From positions 14,968,276 to 15,032,275 of the forward strand of contig NC_135568.1 of assembly GCF_964340395.1 (NCBI RefSeq): a stretch of DNA of 64,000 nucleotides, read 5' to 3'. How positions within the stretch are numbered: the first letter of the stretch is position 1; every line of letters starts with the position of its first letter. Below are positions 59,993 to 64,000 of the stretch, in pieces. A program made the translations under genes and the position numbers. This DNA comes from Glandiceps talaboti. Lineage: Eukaryota; Hemichordata; Enteropneusta; Spengelidae. The notes under the pieces are model-generated. The model did no database searches, was not told the DNA's origin, and saw only the letters and a list, made by a program, of their open reading frames with translations.

Positions 59993-62900
59993 TAAAAAAA
60001 AATGGAAAACGTTACCATGAGCAAAGTTCTCGTTCTTAGGTTTGTCTACTGCTATTTGTTGATTCAGTGTCGCAAATGTCTGTTAAGAAAATTAGTTAGC
60101 AATTAGCAAGATAATAAAATATGTTTTCTTCATATAGCAATAGCACCAATATCAACACATATACAACTTAATGTTAAAATGAGTAAAGGAAAATAGGGAG
60201 ATAAAAAGAGTCAATTTGGGTTTACTATTTAAAGAATGTGTTATTTCGTTTTGTTTAACACGTGTGATTCAATCAGGGGGTTGGCACAACCACTGATTTG
60301 TTAATACTATGACCTGAAAGAATGAAAGACTTTACAATGCAAACCTGGCATGATGCAATAACGTGTGAAACTGTGAACTTCTTCACCTTTCAAGTCAATA
60401 TTGCAACTTGAGAACTATTCAAGTTGTGTCTATCCATGTAAATTTAGAATTGGAATATTTATATTTATATTTATTCCTCTCATGATCTGAATATTTAGAG
60501 ATGAAGACTCCGAAAACGTCCAGAAAACTTGCATTATTGTAACTTCTCTATCTTAGACAATGTTTCATTCACGAGTATCATTTCTCATTCTCGTTATAAT
60601 GACCTGAGAAGGTAATTGCTCCCAAGATGGTTTTACGGCAACCCTTCATTTGATAAATTTATATCACTGGTAAGCTCACAAAATGTCACAAAGTTAAATG
60701 AGCTGGCATGTTTCATTTATCATGCTTTCAAAATAAGAACCTAAGATTCATACAGAGCTTCCATTATCTTTTCTGAACTGTATATTTTGTGTTGTATAAG
60801 CTCTTTGGGCCTGTAGCCTTCATTGCAAATAAACTAATATCTAATCTAATATCCCCAATCAAGCGCCATGTCACTTTGATAATAGTTTATGCCTTTCAAA
60901 TGTTGATATGTGTATTGACAATGTGATAAGCTTACAGTTTCGTAATGGTGTAGAAGGGTCGCGGCCTTTTCGTCATTATCAAAGAAATCACCAAATGCAA
61001 CGCTACTTGTGGCACGGATCACATAGACTGAAATGTATTCTGATATCCCAATGTGTTCTTCAGGAGGAAGTGACGATATCTTCTTAACCATGCCATCAGC
61101 TGCCTAAATCGTTATAAGAATCGAGAATACTAAAATTGATCAAAAAAATACTTATGATGGAAAACACCTCTAAAATAATGCTCAAACAAATGGTAATACT
61201 TCTAACTAACAAACATGCTATGAATGAATGAAAAATAGTTTAAAACAAAGACATGGGAATCGTACTATGTTGTCATATTCAGGCATAGCTATCACTTTCA
61301 GGTTTATGTAGAAGAAACCCAGTGAGGGAAGGGAGGAGAGGGAGAGGTGGCAATTTCATAACAATTGACAAAAATACAAAAATATACAACGTAGCATTTT
61401 AGTCAATAAAAGGTGTGATAAGATTGTAATCATGGCCAACATTATGATGGTACAAGGGAAAAAAGAATGGAGATTATAATTATCACACTCAACCGCGTTA
61501 GCGCCCTCAGTCGAGCAAGGGCCTAGTACTTTTCTTTTAGCAAGCTTGTTTTGATAAAGATTCGAGTCAACGCATTGATAATTACCGAAAACAAACACAA
61601 GCTTCCTTTTGATACATGTGGCATTGTTAACGGCAAGTATAAATTCAAAGGGTCATATGGAGTACGACTTACCTTTTCAAAAATAGGGTAATAGTTCCTG
61701 ATAGCTCTGTGACGGAATGGGGGATCATATACTCTACGTCTTTCAAAACCATCCTCGCCATTAGCAAATGAGATACTTTGTGGCCCAACGAGGGGTTTCA
61801 CGAATTCAAACAGTTCGACTAGAAAGAAAATTAGAATACAAACAAATAATTTTTCCAACAAGTTCTTGGGTCGAAATTAAAACCTTTGAAGTTTCCTTGT
61901 AAGATGTGATGAATTGTCTTCAAGCATCCGTATGAAGCCAATTCATTCCGAAATTTATTTTTGTTTTCCTGTCATTACAGCACGATACTCTTTTGAAAGT
62001 GTATTTGCATACGTTTTGCTGCCCTACCGTCAGATTGTGTCACACATTCTTGTAATGTAATACTAAATATATACAAATTTACTAAGAAGCAGTGTGTGTC
62101 TCGCAGCAGACTACAATATACAGGACTTGCAATTTTCCCTACATTGTCAATTTTTTTGTCAACTATACAGACAAAACACGGGACCATTAAGAAAGTTACT
62201 GGATCTTTCTTCAACATGTAACATACAGCAATCTGGGGTTTAGAATCCCCTTGAAATATCTCTTGCACCAGATTTACATATTTGTGTCGTTTTGTGTACC
62301 CTAATGAAATTCAAATCCACTTTTTCATGCTCAGCAAGTTTCAAACCAGCTATTTTGCACGAACGTATCTTCTCTTAATATTTTTGTGTGGATGTTTGAT
62401 TTATCTTCTTCTCTTTATTATTCCAGTGTGTTCATTTCAAGTCGAATTCTTTATGTCATTTGAATATTTGCATATTTTATCCACTTTTAATGTTTTGGCT
62501 TCCACTGTTGACAAAGCACACTAACTACGAAATGAGTTGCACATTGCCATTCATAACACAACTAAAGCGTTTTCCTTGCTTGCCACAATCATTAATAGCA
62601 TCCATAACAAGCGTTTAAGTCTAACAAAGAGTAAACTGATTATAGTGTAATGAGAGTCTCACGATTATGATTATCTAAAGCTCTAACTAAGACATGTACA
62701 TTTTATGACATTTGTTTACTCTCTAGTCGTTTTATGACTAACTTGTGTTTTATACTGGTAACATTGAGAGACACAATTTACTGAGCTGATAATTAAAACA
62801 AATGTAGCAGTATAATTCCACACTCCATGTGAATGTTATTATATACATATGCTTGTGGTAAGCAGGGATAATGATTTAGTTGTGTGTTATTATGGGTTGT

Positions 62901-63539
62901 AATATCAAAAAAGTGTTTTGCTCAATTTCGACGACATTATGCATTAAGAAATGTCATTATCTATAGATTTATGTTAGGAATTGACCGTTTTTACCAAGAT
63001 CCGTAAGTCCCGGATTTCTTTGAACCGAATCTTACATCCATACATTCTTGGATGGACAAAAATAATACAAAACACATACGGGGTCTATCCGATAGCTTGA
63101 TGTGATATTTAAAGGCTTCTGGTGATCCCAAACTGACAAAGTAGTTCTTTCCATACCAGAATGATGCTACTGGACCATACTTGGAATGCAACTTCATCAG
63201 GAATTCATGGAAACTTCCTGCTTCATCTATATCTGGAAGATTTCCTTTCCTAGGAACCAGTTTTCCTAGGCAAACCAGTTATTGACATCGTCAATGTATG
63301 CACCAACTCATATACAATGGGAAGCATGCATTGATAATCTTTTAAAGAAACTCTACTGCATTTGACATGTGTCTCCCTACCTTTCACTGTCAAGTTGCTA
63401 TTAAACTCCTTTTGGAATATATTTACCCAGTGTAGTCAATAATTATAAAATTATGACAGAACTAACCCGGGATCTTATAAAGTAGATGCGAGACAGTCAA
63501 TTGCAAGCAGTCCACACTGAGTCACGATCAAAAAATACC

Positions 63540-63715
63540 TGTCATGTGAATATTATATATGTGTATGTGGGGGGGGGGGGGTCATCATGTTTTAGAATTA
63601 AGTGATAGGGGGTTAGCCTGTTTTTGGTTTTACAGGTAGGGGGGTCAGTAACTTTTTGTCGGCCCGATTTAAGAATCCACCGCCCCCCCCGCCCCCCCCC
63701 CCCAGGCTGGAGAAA
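63540..63715. repeat. G-run and C-run rich segment in copy 4
   Basis: A G-run at 63569-63580 and C-runs at 63682-63704 surround GGGGGTTAGCC-type DNA. Similar G/C-run pairs occur at 541-577 and inside the Harbinger-like element, so this may be a relic of the same family. No reading frame is supported. Confidence 0.35.
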
Positions 63716-64000
63716 CAGACCGGTCCCTTAGTAACAACACTTGTACAGAAGACGCGTAATGTATACTGTACTGCAAGGTCAACCATGACAGTCTTAATTG
63801 TGTACACACGCATGGCATGTTACCGATGTTTACATTATTACTTTTATACAGTAAATCCCAAAGGAGTAAAAAAAGGTCACCCTAAAGAGAAATCAAGTCG
63901 ATAATTCTAGAGCCACTCTTCTATCAATCGAAAGGTGAAGACTAGTTCAAAACTAAGTTCATAGTTCAGCTGGTCAATCTGCATTTGAATCTTAAATCAT

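Larger units (their letters stand above)
50893..64000 (-). pseudogene. CYP20A1-like: CYP20-family cytochrome P450, copy 4 (exons lost, LINE-interrupted)
   Basis: Present exons, 5' to 3' on the - strand: 63249-63080 (exon 3), 61818-61673, 61103-60936, 60079-60016, 59534-59358, 58564-58441 (exon 8), 52029-51965 (exon 10), 51145-50893 (exon 11, haem loop and stop). Each has the usual length and is open. Exon 2 is deleted: sequence before exon 3 jumps to what lies beyond exon 2 in copy 3. Exon 9, with the ExxR motif essential for P450 folding, is also missing. Losing exon 2 (68 nt) and exon 9 (115 nt) breaks frame. Exon 1 should lie just past the window, near 64.1 kb, because 63880-64000 matches intron 1 of copy 3. 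A 4.3-kb LINE sits in intron 9. Recent inactivation is likely, since remaining exons show no stops. Confidence 0.85.

Noticed and set aside
59350-60024. 224-codon frame with THSL and poly-Asp/Gly runs ending in CYP20 exon 7
   Set aside because: Only the last 59 residues are the real exon 7 of copy 4; the rest is intron 6 microsatellite and exon 6 read through in another frame.

Overview
This is an animal nuclear genomic window. Its genes are split into many short exons with GT-AG introns of 0.1 to 3.6 kb, it has long microsatellites, SINEs, MITEs and non-LTR retrotransposons, and its proteins are cytochrome P450s of animal families. The CYP20 proteins and the repeat types suggest a marine invertebrate, perhaps a non-vertebrate deuterostome such as a hemichordate or amphioxus. 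The species cannot be fixed from sequence alone.

The window is a P450 cluster. Four copies of a CYP20-family gene lie in a 2+2 arrangement with their 3' ends facing inwards. Copies 1 (790-11255) and 2 (13587-22507) are on the + strand; copies 3 (38003-48958) and 4 (50893 to beyond the window) are on the - strand. All share one 11-exon structure with the same intron phases. Copies 2 and 3 look intact and have identical exon lengths, giving 478 residues each. Copy 1 is open but has a shortened exon 6 and a C-terminus rewritten by a deletion into its old 3' flank. Copy 4 is a pseudogene: it lacks exon 2 and the exon with the ExxR motif, and carries a coding-intact LINE in the intron where the ExxR exon should be. 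Between the two pairs sits a complete five-exon CYP2-clan P450 on the - strand (29450-34575) with a TATA box.

The 23-31 kb centre holds a LINE C-terminal fragment, a small unrecognised two-exon gene (91 residues, 27790-28778), a broken inverted copy of that gene, a tRNA-derived SINE, and foldback elements mirrored about a point near 27.05 kb. Other mobile DNA includes a hAT-type element with a perfect 8-bp target duplication in intron 1 of copy 1, a 166-bp MITE whose three empty sites are visible in the paralogues, a Harbinger-like element between copies 1 and 2, and a decayed reverse transcriptase upstream of copy 3.

The P450s would be haem monooxygenases anchored in the endoplasmic reticulum. 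CYP20 is an orphan P450 family with no settled substrate, so a local expansion of it is the main biological interest here. Exon boundaries were set by hand from splice signals, reading phase and comparison of the paralogues; no transcript data were used.
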